Shown here: piece after piece, positions 17,440 to 25,977 of the stretch
Numbering within the stretch: the first letter of the stretch is position 1
Layout of the letters: each line of letters begins with the position of its first letter
Source of the DNA: Lactiplantibacillus songbeiensis
GTDB lineage: Bacteria > Bacillota > Bacilli > Lactobacillales > Lactobacillaceae
Direction: 5' to 3'
Length of the DNA: 64,000 bases
NCBI RefSeq assembly: GCF_005405125.1
Contig: NZ_BJDL01000006.1
Location: 1-64,000, forward strand
Notes under the pieces: generated by a model
Seen by the model: only the letters and a program-made list of their open reading frames with translations
Told to the model about the DNA's origin: nothing
Database searches by the model: none
Translations under genes and position numbers: made by a program

Positions 17440-17493
17440 TAAAGCAACCTCAATTAGTTTAGTACAGTCCCGGTTAATTGTGAGTTGCTTTTT
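17440..17493 (+). terminator. Orphan terminator-like hairpin in the 17.3-17.6 kb spacer
   Basis: TAAAGCAACCTCAATTA pairs (one mismatch, one bulge) with TTAATTGTGAGTTGCTTT and continues into a short T-run. No plus-strand gene lies upstream, so it may end an unannotated transcript. Confidence 0.55.
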
Positions 17494-17619
17494 AATGATA
17501 GGGTGATAGTTAGGTGGGTTAAATCTAGTCAGGTAGGGGAAAATAAGTCTTAAATCACAGCCAGCAGCCTTTCTTTTAGCACCTGTTTTCAGGTAAACTA
17601 GACAAGGGTGGTGATTCGA

Positions 17620-17994
17620 ATGGATTTTATTGACTTAACGCCAATTACTTTGCGGCATACGCCGCTGGGCACCCGGTCGCAGTTACCCAAGGCACATGAC
17701 CGTCAGTTAGATTGGGCCAAGTTAACCGCCTTGATTCGGGACAACCAAGATGTGATTGCAGTTGTCCAAGCTGGACTGGCGGAAGATTGGTTAAACACCC
17801 ATGGCACGATTTGGGATGACCAACGGGGTTATTATCGCCATCCTAATGATAATCGAGACTTCGATGATACGGTCTTTTGGGCGGCCTCAACTTGGGCGAC
17901 ACCAGCAATTTTAGTGACGTTTCATAATGAATTGACACAAGCTTTTGCGTGTGACAAAAAGGGCAATGACCCGGATTTTCACTACTTGGGTTAA
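17620..17994 (+). CDS. Conserved hypothetical protein, 124 aa
   Basis: I do not recognise the family. A soluble protein rich in Asp, Trp and Thr (WLNTHGTIWDDQRGYYRHP, FWAASTWATPAILVTFHNE), no signal or membrane segment. ATG 17620 is preferred; the AAGGGTGGTGAT just upstream resembles the full anti-Shine-Dalgarno complement, and the in-frame GTG codons at 17608 and 17611 lie inside it. It ends 45 bases before mvaS on the same strand, so the two may share a transcript. Confidence 0.65.
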   Translation: MDFIDLTPITLRHTPLGTRSQLPKAHDRQLDWAKLTALIRDNQDVIAVVQAGLAEDWLNTHGTIWDDQRGYYRHPNDNRDFDDTVFWAASTWATPAILVTFHNELTQAFACDKKGNDPDFHYLG

Positions 17995-18039
17995 CTAAAA
18001 ATAAATGAATGATTGGTATGAACAAATGGAGGTAAAGCG

Positions 18040-19212
18040 TTGAAAGTTGGCATTGATAAGTTGCATTTTGCAACTTCGCATTTATATGTAGATATGGCCG
18101 AATTGGCTACGGCACGGCAAGCCGCACCAGATAAATATTTGATTGGTGTTGGTCAGTCTAAGATGGCGGTGATTCCACCAAGTCAAGATGTAGTTACTTT
18201 AGCAGCGAATGCGGCGGCCCCCATGTTGACAGCCGCAGATATTGCGGCGATTGACTTGGTCGTTGTGGCGACCGAGTCTGGCATTGATAATTCAAAGGCG
18301 GCCGCAATTTATGTGGCCCGCTTATTAGGGTTGTCGAAGCGAGTCCGGACTATTGAGATGAAAGAAGCGTGTTATGCGGCAACGGCGGGGTTACAATTGG
18401 CGGCTGATCATATTCGGGTGCATCCAACTAAAAAGGCCCTTGTGATCGGTAGCGACATTGCTCGGTATGGCTTACATACCCCGGGAGAACCAACCCAGGG
18501 CGGCGGCGCAGTGGCGATGCTAGTCAGTGCTGACCCACAAGTCTTAGCCTTAAATGATGATTCGGTCTTGTTGAGTGAAGATATTATGGATTTTTGGCGA
18601 CCGTTGTATCATACAAATGCATTAGTTGATGGAAAATACTCGTCTAATATTTATATTGATTATTTCCAAAATGTTTTTCAGGAATATCTCCAGCAACAGT
18701 CGGCCTCAATCAATGATTTTGCGGCCTTGACTTTCCATTTGCCATATACAAAGATGGGATTAAAAGCCTTACGCAGTGTCTTGCCGTCTGCCGATTCAGC
18801 GCAACAAGCGCGTTTGTTGGCGCATTTTGAAAATAATCGTTATTTTAGTCGCCAAGTCGGTAATTTATACACGGGATCACTATATTTAGGCGTGTTATCA
18901 CTACTAATTAATGATGCGAATTTGAAGGCTAATGATTTGATTGGTTTGTTCAGCTATGGTTCCGGCGCTGAAGGGGAATTTTATACGGCCCGGTTACAGC
19001 CAGACTATCAACGTGGGTTAGATTTAGGTTTACCACAACGGTTAGCACGTCGGCAACGCGTTGATGTTGCGACTTATGAAACGTTATTCAAGCAGCAATT
19101 ACAATTAACAGCAGCTGATCAGCAGGTTGACATCGCTAATGATCCGCATCGCTTCGTCCTGACTGGTCAAATAGATGAGCAGCGGCAATATTTAGATCGC
19201 CAACAGGATTAA
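18040..19212 (+). CDS. mvaS: Hydroxymethylglutaryl-CoA synthase
   Basis: Condenses acetyl-CoA with acetoacetyl-CoA to HMG-CoA, the first committed step of the mevalonate route to isopentenyl diphosphate that lactobacilli use; undecaprenyl synthesis (uppS, 34286) depends on it. The acyl-accepting Cys is C111 in KEACYAATAGL, the general base Glu is E80 in ATESGIDNSKA, and the His motif TFHLPYTKMG is present. The 390-residue protein starts with TTG, supported by GGAGGT 6 bases upstream. Confidence 0.96.
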   Translation: MKVGIDKLHFATSHLYVDMAELATARQAAPDKYLIGVGQSKMAVIPPSQDVVTLAANAAAPMLTAADIAAIDLVVVATESGIDNSKAAAIYVARLLGLSKRVRTIEMKEACYAATAGLQLAADHIRVHPTKKALVIGSDIARYGLHTPGEPTQGGGAVAMLVSADPQVLALNDDSVLLSEDIMDFWRPLYHTNALVDGKYSSNIYIDYFQNVFQEYLQQQSASINDFAALTFHLPYTKMGLKALRSVLPSADSAQQARLLAHFENNRYFSRQVGNLYTGSLYLGVLSLLINDANLKANDLIGLFSYGSGAEGEFYTARLQPDYQRGLDLGLPQRLARRQRVDVATYETLFKQQLQLTAADQQVDIANDPHRFVLTGQIDEQRQYLDRQQD

Positions 19213-19221
19213 GTAGAGACT

Positions 19222-19270
19222 AAAAAACCACCGATTGAAATCAGATTTTGACTTCGATCGGTGGGTTTTA
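19222..19270 (+). terminator. Bidirectional terminator between mvaS and a convergent gene
   Basis: AAAACCACCGAT pairs with ATCGGTGGGTTTT (one bulge), with A and T runs outside the stem on either side. Confidence 0.75.
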
Positions 19271-19278
19271 AATAATGA

Positions 19279-19896
19279 TTATTTTTTCAAGTTATTCACG
19301 AGCACTTTACCATCTTTCAAACTGAGTAACGTGGTATTTTTGGTACCCGGTTGTAACACTCGAATCGTATAGCCTTTAGCCAGATTTTTCTTAATTGAAC
19401 TTGACAGTGATTCATAATTCGTCGTCACTGTGGTTAAGGCTTTTTGATTCTTAGCGGGATACTTTTTAATAATTTTAAGCGATTTGACGTATTTCTTGTT
19501 CGTTGGCGTTAAGGTAAAGGTCTTAGTCTCACGATCCAACGTAAAGGTCCCAATCGACTTGTAATTTGCCTTCAGTTGCTTCAGAATACTATCTTCTTTA
19601 AGCTTAGTCGTCGCCGCGGCCTTTTTTTGACTAGCTTCATTAAAGACAGCTTCCGATGATGATAGTTTAGCTGAAGTCGCTGTCGATGATGACCGTTGAC
19701 TAGTTGCCGCTTTTTCGGTTTTAGGCTGGTTATACGGCCAGAACGGTAACTTGATGGTGGCGTATACCGTCACCAATGCGCTTAGCACCGTAATCGTTGC
19801 TAAAAACTTCCAGCCGTTCCCGCTTTGACGCGCGGAGATTAGTGAGAATAAGGCTAGTAGAAACACGATGATACCAATGATTGCTAAAAATAACAC
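19279..19896 (-). CDS. Hypothetical membrane protein, 205 aa
   Basis: Unrecognised. Two N-terminal transmembrane helices (about 2-20 and 29-48) are followed by a Ser/Thr/Lys-rich linker (about 58-95) and a basic extracellular domain (about 96-205) with LDRETKTFTLTPTNKKYV and a YTIRVLQPGTKNTTLLSL strand pattern. GTG is taken as the start because GGGGGAG lies 8 bases upstream. It is monocistronic and convergent with mvaS, divergent from the lysozyme gene. Confidence 0.7.
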   Translation of the reverse strand: MLFLAIIGIIVFLLALFSLISARQSGNGWKFLATITVLSALVTVYATIKLPFWPYNQPKTEKAATSQRSSSTATSAKLSSSEAVFNEASQKKAAATTKLKEDSILKQLKANYKSIGTFTLDRETKTFTLTPTNKKYVKSLKIIKKYPAKNQKALTTVTTNYESLSSSIKKNLAKGYTIRVLQPGTKNTTLLSLKDGKVLVNNLKK

Positions 19897-20063
19897 AAAA
19901 TCAACTCCCCCAGATTTAATAGGCTAATTTATTATACCATTGGAAGAGTGTTCAACTAACTAGAGACATGTCTTAATTGTTAAGAAACTGTAAAACAACT
20001 GACCCAGCATTGCCTTATTGACGTTGTATAATCGGGTTAATCATTAAAAATAGGAGTGTGTTC

Positions 20064-20957
20064 ATGAAAAAAGGAAAGTTAGGTCGCCTAATTATTGCCG
20101 GTATTAGTGGATTGATTGCGTTGGGGATTAGTACCAGTGCTTTTGCCAGTGCTAATAAAGTTATCGATGTCTCACAATATCAAGGTAATATTAATTGGGC
20201 CAAAACGGCTAAAGTTACGAAGATGGCCATCATCCGCGTTCAACATGGTGGTGAAACGATTGATACTAAACGGAATGTGAATGCCAATGGGGCTGCAAAA
20301 CACGGTGTGCCATTTGGCCAATACGCCTTTGCGGAATTTACGAGTGTTAAAGACGCCCAAACTGAAGCACGGCAATTCTATAGCCGTAGTAACTCAAAAG
20401 CTAAATTCTTTGTTTTAGATGACGAAAAGCATATGAGTGGGGTTTCAAGTGCAGCCGAACGTAAGTATGCGACGGCTTGGGTCACTGAAATGCGTAAGTT
20501 AACCAATAAAAAGTTGATCTTATACTCTGGTGAATGGTTTGCCAGCACAGTAAAATTTGAGACCAGCAAGTTTGATGGCACTTGGATTGCGAACTATTCC
20601 GCCAAGCCTAAGTTGAGCGCTGATCTTTGGCAATATTCTGCGACTGGTCGGGTGAGTGGCATTAGCGGTAATGTTGACATGAACAAGATTTTGGATTCGT
20701 CAGCGGTCAATAGCTGGATTAAAGGTAAGACGACGAAATATTATCATACCGCGCCAGCTAGCAGCCAAATTAAGACGTTGAAAAAGGTTCGTGGTTACAG
20801 TGATGTAAACTTCAAGACAAAGACTGGGACTAGCTACGGTAAGAACCAAACGTTAAAAGTCACAGGTGTTCAAAAATCAGCCGGTGGTGCTTATCGTTTC
20901 GTTCTTGACAACGGTAACTTTATTACAGCCAACAAAACTTATGTTGTGACAGATTAA
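20064..20957 (+). CDS. Secreted GH25 lysozyme (muramidase)
   Basis: Peptidoglycan hydrolase of glycoside hydrolase family 25. A signal peptide (about 1-31, ...STSAFAS-A) precedes the GH25 barrel (about 35-220) with the substrate-site motif IDVSQYQGNINW and catalytic acids in FFVLDDE. The C-terminal 70 residues (YYHTAPASSQIKTLKKVRGY... GNFITANKTYVV) look like an SH3_8/DUF5776-type wall-binding module common in lactobacilli. ATG 20064 is chosen (AGGAG 7 bases upstream) over GTG 20058. Monocistronic, with a strong terminator. Confidence 0.92.
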   Translation: MKKGKLGRLIIAGISGLIALGISTSAFASANKVIDVSQYQGNINWAKTAKVTKMAIIRVQHGGETIDTKRNVNANGAAKHGVPFGQYAFAEFTSVKDAQTEARQFYSRSNSKAKFFVLDDEKHMSGVSSAAERKYATAWVTEMRKLTNKKLILYSGEWFASTVKFETSKFDGTWIANYSAKPKLSADLWQYSATGRVSGISGNVDMNKILDSSAVNSWIKGKTTKYYHTAPASSQIKTLKKVRGYSDVNFKTKTGTSYGKNQTLKVTGVQKSAGGAYRFVLDNGNFITANKTYVVTD

Positions 20958-20968
20958 ATCACATTAAT

Positions 20969-21002
20969 CAGACGGTCTGGTACTTGCGGACCGTCTTTTT
21001 TT
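20969..21002 (+). terminator. Rho-independent terminator after the lysozyme gene
   Basis: AGACGGTC pairs with GACCGTCT followed by seven or more T residues. Confidence 0.85.
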
Positions 21003-21023
21003 GAGGAGTGAGATGAAAGCAAA

Positions 21024-21659
21024 ATGCCAAAGCGATTTTTAAAGCCACATGAAGCTAATCAGGCGGCGATGGCAGCCTATATGCGTAACCAATTTGATTT
21101 TTTAGGCGTTAAAACGAGTGAACGGCGACAATTGACACGACCTGTGATCAAGGCCAGTCGGCAGTTAACGTCGGCTGAACTCTCAACTTGGCTACAGTTT
21201 TACTATGAGCAGCCGGAACGTGAGTATCAATATGTTGCAGTTGACTTGGCTTTGGCCAATGTCCGTCGGTTGACCTTTGAACAGTATCAATGGTGTCAAC
21301 AACAAGTGACGGTTAAAGCATGGTGGGATAGCGTTGATGCGTGGCGTAAAGTCTTAGCTACTTATATTTGGCAACACCAAGCATTAGCGACCCTCGGACC
21401 AGCATATCTAACAGCCGAGGACATGTGGTTGCGCCGCGTGGGGATTACGTTACAGTTGACTCAAAAGGCGGCGACCAACCGCACTTATTTAACACAAGCA
21501 ATTACTACTAATTTGGCGGATGAGGAATTCTTTATTCAAAAAGCCATCGGTTGGGCATTACGTGATTATGGTAAAGTTGAACCCGCTTGGGTCCGTGACT
21601 TTCTGCAAAGTCACCAATTATCAGCTTTGGCTCGGCGCGAAGCCAGCAAATATTTGTAA
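21024..21659 (+). CDS. AlkD-like DNA alkylation repair protein
   Basis: HEAT-like-repeat DNA glycosylase family (AlkD/YhaZ type) that removes alkylated bases. The 211 residues show the alpha-helical repeat pattern, with the family's YMRNQFDFLGVKTSERR start, the WWDSVDAW segment holding the Asp and Trp used in AlkD to contact the lesion, and the IQKAIGWALRDYGK motif near the end. Activity of this protein is inferred from family. It is convergent with lexA, sharing a bidirectional terminator. Confidence 0.9.
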   Translation: MPKRFLKPHEANQAAMAAYMRNQFDFLGVKTSERRQLTRPVIKASRQLTSAELSTWLQFYYEQPEREYQYVAVDLALANVRRLTFEQYQWCQQQVTVKAWWDSVDAWRKVLATYIWQHQALATLGPAYLTAEDMWLRRVGITLQLTQKAATNRTYLTQAITTNLADEEFFIQKAIGWALRDYGKVEPAWVRDFLQSHQLSALARREASKYL

Positions 21660-21660
21660 C

Positions 21661-21697
21661 AAAAAAACGCCGATCATCATGATCAGCGTTTTTTTTG
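21661..21697. terminator. Bidirectional terminator between alkD-like gene and lexA
   Basis: AAAAAAACGC-CGATCATCATGATC-AGCGTTTTTTTT: near-palindromic stem with A-run and T-run on either side. It starts 2 bases after one gene and ends 2 bases before the lexA stop. Confidence 0.88.
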
Positions 21698-21698
21698 C

Positions 21699-22328
21699 TT
21701 AATAGAGCATGTCACGATAGAGACCAACAACTTTACCTAGAACAGAAACGTTAGTTAAAATAATTGGAGCCATCGTATCATTTTCTGGTTGTAACCGGTA
21801 GTGGTCGGCTTCTTTGAAGAATCGTTTACATGTGGCTTCGTTTTCATCAGTCATGGCGATGATGATATCACCGTTATCAGCGAACGATTGCCGGCGAACG
21901 ATCACTTGGTCACCATCCATAATCCCGATGTTGATCATACTTTCGCCACGAATCGTTAGCATGAATAAGTCACTGCCGAACGTTTCTAGTTCTTTAGGCA
22001 TTGGGAAGTAGTCGGTTGCTTCTTGGACCGCTAAAATTGGTTGTCCAGCGGTAACCGTTCCTAAAACTGGAATCTGGTGGGGATTGATTTCAACGCCCAG
22101 CGCCTCGTAACCGGCTGCGGTGACTTCAATGGCCCGTGGCTTAGTGGGGTCTTTTTCTAGTAACCCCTTTTTCTCCAGCCGCGCCATGTGTCCGTGCACC
22201 GTTGAAGTTGAAGACAAGTTAACCGCTTCGCCGATTTCACGAACGGTTGGCGGGTATCCTTTTTCATTGACTCGATCATAAATAAAACGCAGAACGGCCA
22301 TTTGTTTGCTTTCCGATGTTTTACTCAT
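21699..22328 (-). CDS. lexA: SOS repressor LexA
   Basis: Represses DNA-damage genes until RecA-stimulated self-cleavage. N-terminal winged helix (1-about 65), Ala94-Gly95 cleavage site in [11 protein letters not shown], catalytic Ser130 (RGESM) and Lys168 (EATCKRF). Length 209 is standard. The promoter TTGAAA-17 bp-TACAAT (complement of 22369-22397) overlaps a near-consensus LexA box, so it is autoregulated. Divergent from the DUF896 gene. Confidence 0.97.
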   Translation of the reverse strand: MSKTSESKQMAVLRFIYDRVNEKGYPPTVREIGEAVNLSSTSTVHGHMARLEKKGLLEKDPTKPRAIEVTAAGYEALGVEINPHQIPVLGTVTAGQPILAVQEATDYFPMPKELETFGSDLFMLTIRGESMINIGIMDGDQVIVRRQSFADNGDIIIAMTDENEATCKRFFKEADHYRLQPENDTMAPIILTNVSVLGKVVGLYRDMLY

Positions 22329-22368
22329 CTTGGCACCTCATTTTTAGTTTTCATTAATTGGTAGCTTA

Positions 22369-22397
22369 ATTGTAGCATAGGCGTTACTAATTTTCAA
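22369..22397 (-). promoter_or_regulatory. lexA promoter
   Basis: On the minus strand TTGAAA and TACAAT with a 17-base spacer; the -35 hexamer overlaps the LexA box at 22395-22408. Confidence 0.75.
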
Positions 22398-22408
22398 ACA
22401 AGCGTTCG
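22395..22408. promoter_or_regulatory. LexA (Cheo) box shared by lexA and the DUF896 gene
   Basis: Minus strand CGAACGCTTGTTTG matches 13 of 14 positions of the Gram-positive LexA consensus (CGAACRNRYGTTYG). It sits between the -35 boxes of the two divergent promoters. A second half-site (CGAACATAAAT, minus strand) lies at 22430-22440 over the DUF896 -10 region. Confidence 0.8.
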
Positions 22409-22409
22409 G

Positions 22410-22438
22410 TTGACAAAACATTTTTTTTGATTTATGTT
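22410..22438 (+). promoter_or_regulatory. Promoter of the DUF896 (ynzC-like) gene
   Basis: TTGACA at 22410-22415 and TATGTT at 22433-22438, 17-base spacer, directly beside the LexA box. Confidence 0.72.
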
Positions 22439-22484
22439 CGGAAATCAGGTATTCTATTCTTGCTTTTGAAAGGAGTGAGCGAAT

Positions 22485-22724
22485 TTGATTTCAAAAGAAC
22501 TCATTGGCCGCATTAATGAATTGGCTAAAAAGGCCAAATCTGAAGGGCTAACTGAATTGGAAAAAATCGAACGTAAGGATTTACGGGCGAAGTATTTAAA
22601 AGAATTTCGCGCAGGCTTTCGTCAACAAGTGGAAATGTTGCAAGTCTACGATAAAGAGGGTAAGGAAGTTACCCCAGAAAAAGTACGCCAAGTCCAACGT
22701 GATCGCGGCTTACGTGATGATTAA
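22485..22724 (+). CDS. DUF896 family protein (YnzC-like)
   Basis: A 79-residue two-helix cytoplasmic protein of the DUF896/UPF0291 family (ISKELIGRINELAKKAKSEG, ending VRQVQRDRGLRDD). In B. subtilis ynzC belongs to the LexA-controlled yneA operon; here the gene is divergent from lexA behind a LexA box, so SOS control fits. Biochemical role unknown. TTG start with AAAGGAGTGA 6 bases upstream. No yneA-like division inhibitor lies next to it. Confidence 0.9.
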   Translation: MISKELIGRINELAKKAKSEGLTELEKIERKDLRAKYLKEFRAGFRQQVEMLQVYDKEGKEVTPEKVRQVQRDRGLRDD

Positions 22725-22826
22725 ACCGTGCTAGGAAAATTTGCGAAAACGTAAATTTTCCTTTTCTTTTAGAATTAAGTTGTGTAGACTAGTTTAATGA
22801 AGACTGTTTAAGGGAGGGGAATGACT

Positions 22827-23054
22827 GTGTCAACTGGTATTTGGATTTTAATCGTCGTTGTCGGCGTGTTGGTTGGCTTGACTGGTGGCTTCTTTGGTGC
22901 TCGGCACTACATGCAAAGTTACCTCAAGCAAAACCCACCGATTAGCGAAGAAATGTTACGCACAATGATGATGCAAATGGGTCAACGCCCATCCGAAAAG
23001 AAGCTTCATCAAATGTTGAATTCGATGAAAGCTTCTGCTCGTAACGAAAAGTAA
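22827..23054 (+). CDS. yneF: YneF family (UPF0154) membrane protein
   Basis: A 75-residue protein with one N-terminal transmembrane helix (STGIWILIVVVGVLVGLTGGFF), the conserved ARHYMQSYLKQNPPISEEMLR and MMMQMGQRPSEKKLHQM segments that define UPF0154. Function unknown; conserved in Firmicutes. GTG 22827 is preferred to ATG 22821 because GGAGG is 9 bases upstream rather than 3, and because family members begin at this point. Confidence 0.88.
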   Translation: MSTGIWILIVVVGVLVGLTGGFFGARHYMQSYLKQNPPISEEMLRTMMMQMGQRPSEKKLHQMLNSMKASARNEK

Positions 23055-23063
23055 ACGAGTTAA

Positions 23064-23097
23064 TAAAAAACACGCCCTTAGTTGGCGTGTTTTTTTG
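23064..23097. terminator. Bidirectional terminator overlapping the end of plsC
   Basis: AAAACACGCC pairs with GGCGTGTTTT around a 7-base loop. The loop contains the stop codon of the minus-strand plsC-like gene, so its last codons form one arm. Confidence 0.88.
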
Positions 23098-23713
23098 TGG
23101 CCGGATCAACATAATGGAAGCTTGGATCAATTTGTTGATCCAAATCGTCAAAGGCCGTCAGCATCTTGGTTTCAATTTGTTTTTGACCAGCATCGTCTAA
23201 CTTTAGCTTGCGGTCAATGTAGATTGGTTTGCCGAAACGGACTGTAATCTGTTGGCGTGTGAATAGTCGTTTAAAGGTCAGTGGGCCTTGATAAACGGTC
23301 GGAATTAAGGGAACCCCAGCCATTTTAGCAATCACTGTGGCGCCACCCTTAAGTTCTTGTGAATGCCGTGTCCCAGAAGGAAACATGATCAACGAGAATT
23401 TACCACTCCGTAAGAATTTGACGGGCGTCTTGATGGCAGATGGCCCGGGATGATTCCGATTCACCGGAAAGGCATTGGCATGCACTAAGATGAAGCGTAA
23501 TACCGGATTTTTGAATAACTCTTCTTTAGCCATAAAGCTAAAGGGCATGGGACTACCGGCTAAGGCATATAACAGCGGATCAAACCAAGTCCGGTGTGGC
23601 CCAACAAGAATGTAGGCACCTTGCGGTAGATTATCGCGTCCCTGGTAGCGAGGCTTGCCATTGATCAGACCAATGATTAGCCGTACCAGGCCGCGCATGA
23701 ATGAATAAAACAT
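23078..23713 (-). CDS. plsC: 1-acyl-sn-glycerol-3-phosphate acyltransferase (PlsC-like)
   Basis: Membrane-associated acyltransferase making phosphatidic acid from lysophosphatidic acid. The HX4D catalytic motif is HRTWFD and the second block is FPSGTRHSQELKGG, a Firmicutes variant of the usual PEGTR. Residues 5-20 form a hydrophobic N-terminal helix. Start ATG 23713 has AGGAAG upstream; the longer frame to 23776 lacks a site. Length 211. It is divergent from yabB. Confidence 0.88.
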   Translation of the reverse strand: MFYSFMRGLVRLIIGLINGKPRYQGRDNLPQGAYILVGPHRTWFDPLLYALAGSPMPFSFMAKEELFKNPVLRFILVHANAFPVNRNHPGPSAIKTPVKFLRSGKFSLIMFPSGTRHSQELKGGATVIAKMAGVPLIPTVYQGPLTFKRLFTRQQITVRFGKPIYIDRKLKLDDAGQKQIETKMLTAFDDLDQQIDPSFHYVDPATKKHAN

Positions 23714-23824
23714 CGCGCAAACTTCCTTTCGATTGAGTACTGCCCATAGTATGACGAAATTTTGAACGTCCTGCAAGTAATTTGTGGTAAGCTAACAATG
23801 AGTTTTTTTGAAAGGCGGGGTTCG

Positions 23825-24577
23825 ATGGCAACGGTCGACTTGCATCCGGATGAACGGATTGATCAATTATATAGTAAAGAGATTCAAATTATTCAAAGTG
23901 CCACCGTGTTTTCTTTCTCACTCGATGCGGTGCTACTGGGAGCGTTTGCGGCGGTCCCCAAAGCAGCTAAAACCAAAACAGTTGACCTATGTGCGGGTAA
24001 TGGTGCGGTTGGCTTATTCGTCAGTGCCCAAACGCGGGGGACTATCATTGAAGTTGAGATTCAACCCCGGTTGGCAGATATGGCACAACGGAGTATCCAA
24101 CTGAACGACTTAACCGGGCGTCTGTCAGTCTTAAATCAAGACTTACTGACGGTGACAACCACGATTCCAAAAGATTCAGTGGATGTGGTCTTATGTAATC
24201 CGCCGTATTTTAAGGATCAGCCCACCAGTCAAAAGAATCCAAATCCACATTTAGCGATTGCTCGACATGAGATTTCGGCGAATTTGGATCAGATTTTGGC
24301 AGTGACAAGTGACTTGTTGAAAATGAACGGTAAAGCTTATTTTGTTCATCGACCAGAACGTTTAGATGATTTATTTGCGGCAATGCGTGCTCACCGTTTA
24401 GCCCCCAAGCGGCTACGATTCGTCCATCCGAAAGCCGATCGCGAAGCCAACATGGTTTTGATTGAAATGATCAAAGACGGCCGGCCAAATGGGGTCCGAA
24501 TCATGCCACCAGTCGTCGTGTATCAAGCAGATGGCACTTATGGAGAAGAGGTGCACCAGCTACTCTATGGCAACTAA
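23825..24577 (+). CDS. tRNA1(Val) adenine-N6 methyltransferase-like protein (YabB)
   Basis: S-adenosylmethionine-dependent methyltransferase of the TrmN6/YabB type. Rossmann motif [13 protein letters not shown], acidic strand end (IIEVEIQP) and catalytic NPPY ([10 protein letters not shown]) are present, the last signalling methylation of an exocyclic amine. Substrate by family: A37 of tRNA-Val or related. 250 residues from ATG 23825, with AAGGCGGGG upstream. The yazA-like gene overlaps its 3' end, as in B. subtilis yabB-yazA. Confidence 0.88.
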   Translation: MATVDLHPDERIDQLYSKEIQIIQSATVFSFSLDAVLLGAFAAVPKAAKTKTVDLCAGNGAVGLFVSAQTRGTIIEVEIQPRLADMAQRSIQLNDLTGRLSVLNQDLLTVTTTIPKDSVDVVLCNPPYFKDQPTSQKNPNPHLAIARHEISANLDQILAVTSDLLKMNGKAYFVHRPERLDDLFAAMRAHRLAPKRLRFVHPKADREANMVLIEMIKDGRPNGVRIMPPVVVYQADGTYGEEVHQLLYGN

Positions 24578-24839
24578 ACCTTACTATTTTTATGTGCTCT
24601 TATGCGCGGATCAGACGTTATATGGGGGCTTTACAGATGATTTAGAACGCCGGCTGGCAACCCATAATGCTGGTAAAGGGGCCAAGTATACGCGACCTAG
24701 GTCACGCCGACCATTGAAAATGATTTATCATGAAACTTTTTCAAATAAGTCAGCGGCACTAAAAGCGGAGTATGCCTTTAAACATCAGCCTCGCGCTGCA
24801 AAATTAAAATATCTGGCAGCCCATGATGTAAAAATTTAA
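24567..24839 (+). CDS. GIY-YIG nuclease domain protein (YazA family, UPF0213)
   Basis: A 90-residue single GIY-YIG domain: [20 protein letters not shown] (GIY-YIG equivalents in strands 1 and 2), conserved Arg in RRLATHN and Glu in ALKAEYAFK. Small stand-alone members have no fixed role. The start overlaps the yabB stop by 11 bases, so translation is probably coupled. Confidence 0.87.
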   Translation: MATKPYYFYVLLCADQTLYGGFTDDLERRLATHNAGKGAKYTRPRSRRPLKMIYHETFSNKSAALKAEYAFKHQPRAAKLKYLAAHDVKI

Positions 24840-24882
24840 AGAAGTTTTCATAAATAGTCATTCTATTTCTGACATTTACTGT

Positions 24883-24888
24883 TATAAT
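24883..24888 (+). promoter_or_regulatory. -10 box of the ldhD promoter
   Basis: A consensus TATAAT lies 36 bases before ldhD. No good -35 box is visible at the right distance, so the promoter assignment is partial. Confidence 0.45.
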
Positions 24889-24923
24889 ATTCTATGTATC
24901 AATATATAGGAGGAATTTCTGTA

Positions 24924-25922
24924 ATGAAAATTATTGCATATGCTGTACGTGATGACGAACGTCCATTCTTCAAGACTTGGATGGAAGAACATCCCGATGT
25001 TGAAGTTAAGTTAGTTCCCGAACTACTTGACGAAAAGACTGCCGAATTGGCTAAGGGTTTTGACGGTGCCGATGTATACCAACAAAAGGATTACACCGCT
25101 GCTGTTTTAAACAAATTAGCTGACGAAGGCGTTAAGAACATTTCGCTTCGTAACGTTGGTGTCGACAATGTTGACGTCCCAACTGTTAAGGAACGTGGAT
25201 TGAACATTTCCAACGTACCTGCATACTCACCAAATGCGATTGCTGAATTATCAGTAACCCAATTGATGCAATTGTTACGTCAAACACCTAAGTTCAACAA
25301 GAAGTTAGCTAAGCAAGACTTCCGTTGGGCACCAGATATTGCCAAGGAATTGAACACCATGACTGTTGGTGTTATCGGTACTGGTCGTATTGGCCGTGCT
25401 GCTATCGACATCTTCAAAGGTTTCGGTGCTAAGGTTATCGGTTACGATGTTTACCGTAATGCTGAACTTGAAAAAGAAGGTATGTACGTTGATAGCTTGG
25501 ATGAATTATACGCCCAAGCTGATGTTATCACGTTACACGTTCCTGCTTTGAAGGACAACTATCATATGTTAAACGCTGACGCCTTCAGCAAGATGAAGGA
25601 TGGCGCTTACATCTTGAACTTTGCCCGTGGGACCCTTATCGATTCAGAAGACTTGATCAAGGCTTTAGACAGCGGCAAAGTTGCCGGTGCTGCTCTTGAC
25701 ACTTATGAATACGAAACTAAGATCTTCAACAAGGATCTTGAAGGTCAAACGATTGATGACAAGGTCTTCATGAACTTGTTCAACCGCGACAACGTTTTGA
25801 TTACACCACATACTGCTTTCTACACGGAAACAGCTGTTCACAACATGGTGCATGTCTCAATGGACAACAACAAACAATTCATCGAAACTGGTAAAGCTGA
25901 CACCCAAGTTAAGTTTGACTAA
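24924..25922 (+). CDS. ldhD: D-lactate dehydrogenase
   Basis: Fermentative NADH-dependent reduction of pyruvate to D-lactate in the cytosol. NAD-binding GTGRIGRAAIDIFKGFG, substrate Arg in NFARGTLID and catalytic His in LITPHTAFYTETA mark the D-2-hydroxyacid family; 332 residues is the lactobacillus D-LDH length. ATG 24924 has AGGAGG upstream. Codon use is strongly biased to preferred codons compared with flanking genes, as expected for a highly expressed gene. Monocistronic with terminator. Confidence 0.97.
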   Translation: MKIIAYAVRDDERPFFKTWMEEHPDVEVKLVPELLDEKTAELAKGFDGADVYQQKDYTAAVLNKLADEGVKNISLRNVGVDNVDVPTVKERGLNISNVPAYSPNAIAELSVTQLMQLLRQTPKFNKKLAKQDFRWAPDIAKELNTMTVGVIGTGRIGRAAIDIFKGFGAKVIGYDVYRNAELEKEGMYVDSLDELYAQADVITLHVPALKDNYHMLNADAFSKMKDGAYILNFARGTLIDSEDLIKALDSGKVAGAALDTYEYETKIFNKDLEGQTIDDKVFMNLFNRDNVLITPHTAFYTETAVHNMVHVSMDNNKQFIETGKADTQVKFD

Positions 25923-25943
25923 TTTCTCCTGAGTTTAAATAAG

Positions 25944-25977
25944 GAACACGCTAATCTTCGGATTGGCGTGTTTTTTT
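25944..25977 (+). terminator. Rho-independent terminator after ldhD
   Basis: AACACGC(TAAT)-CTTCGG-ATTGGCGTGTTTTTTT: GC-rich stem and seven T residues. Confidence 0.9.
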
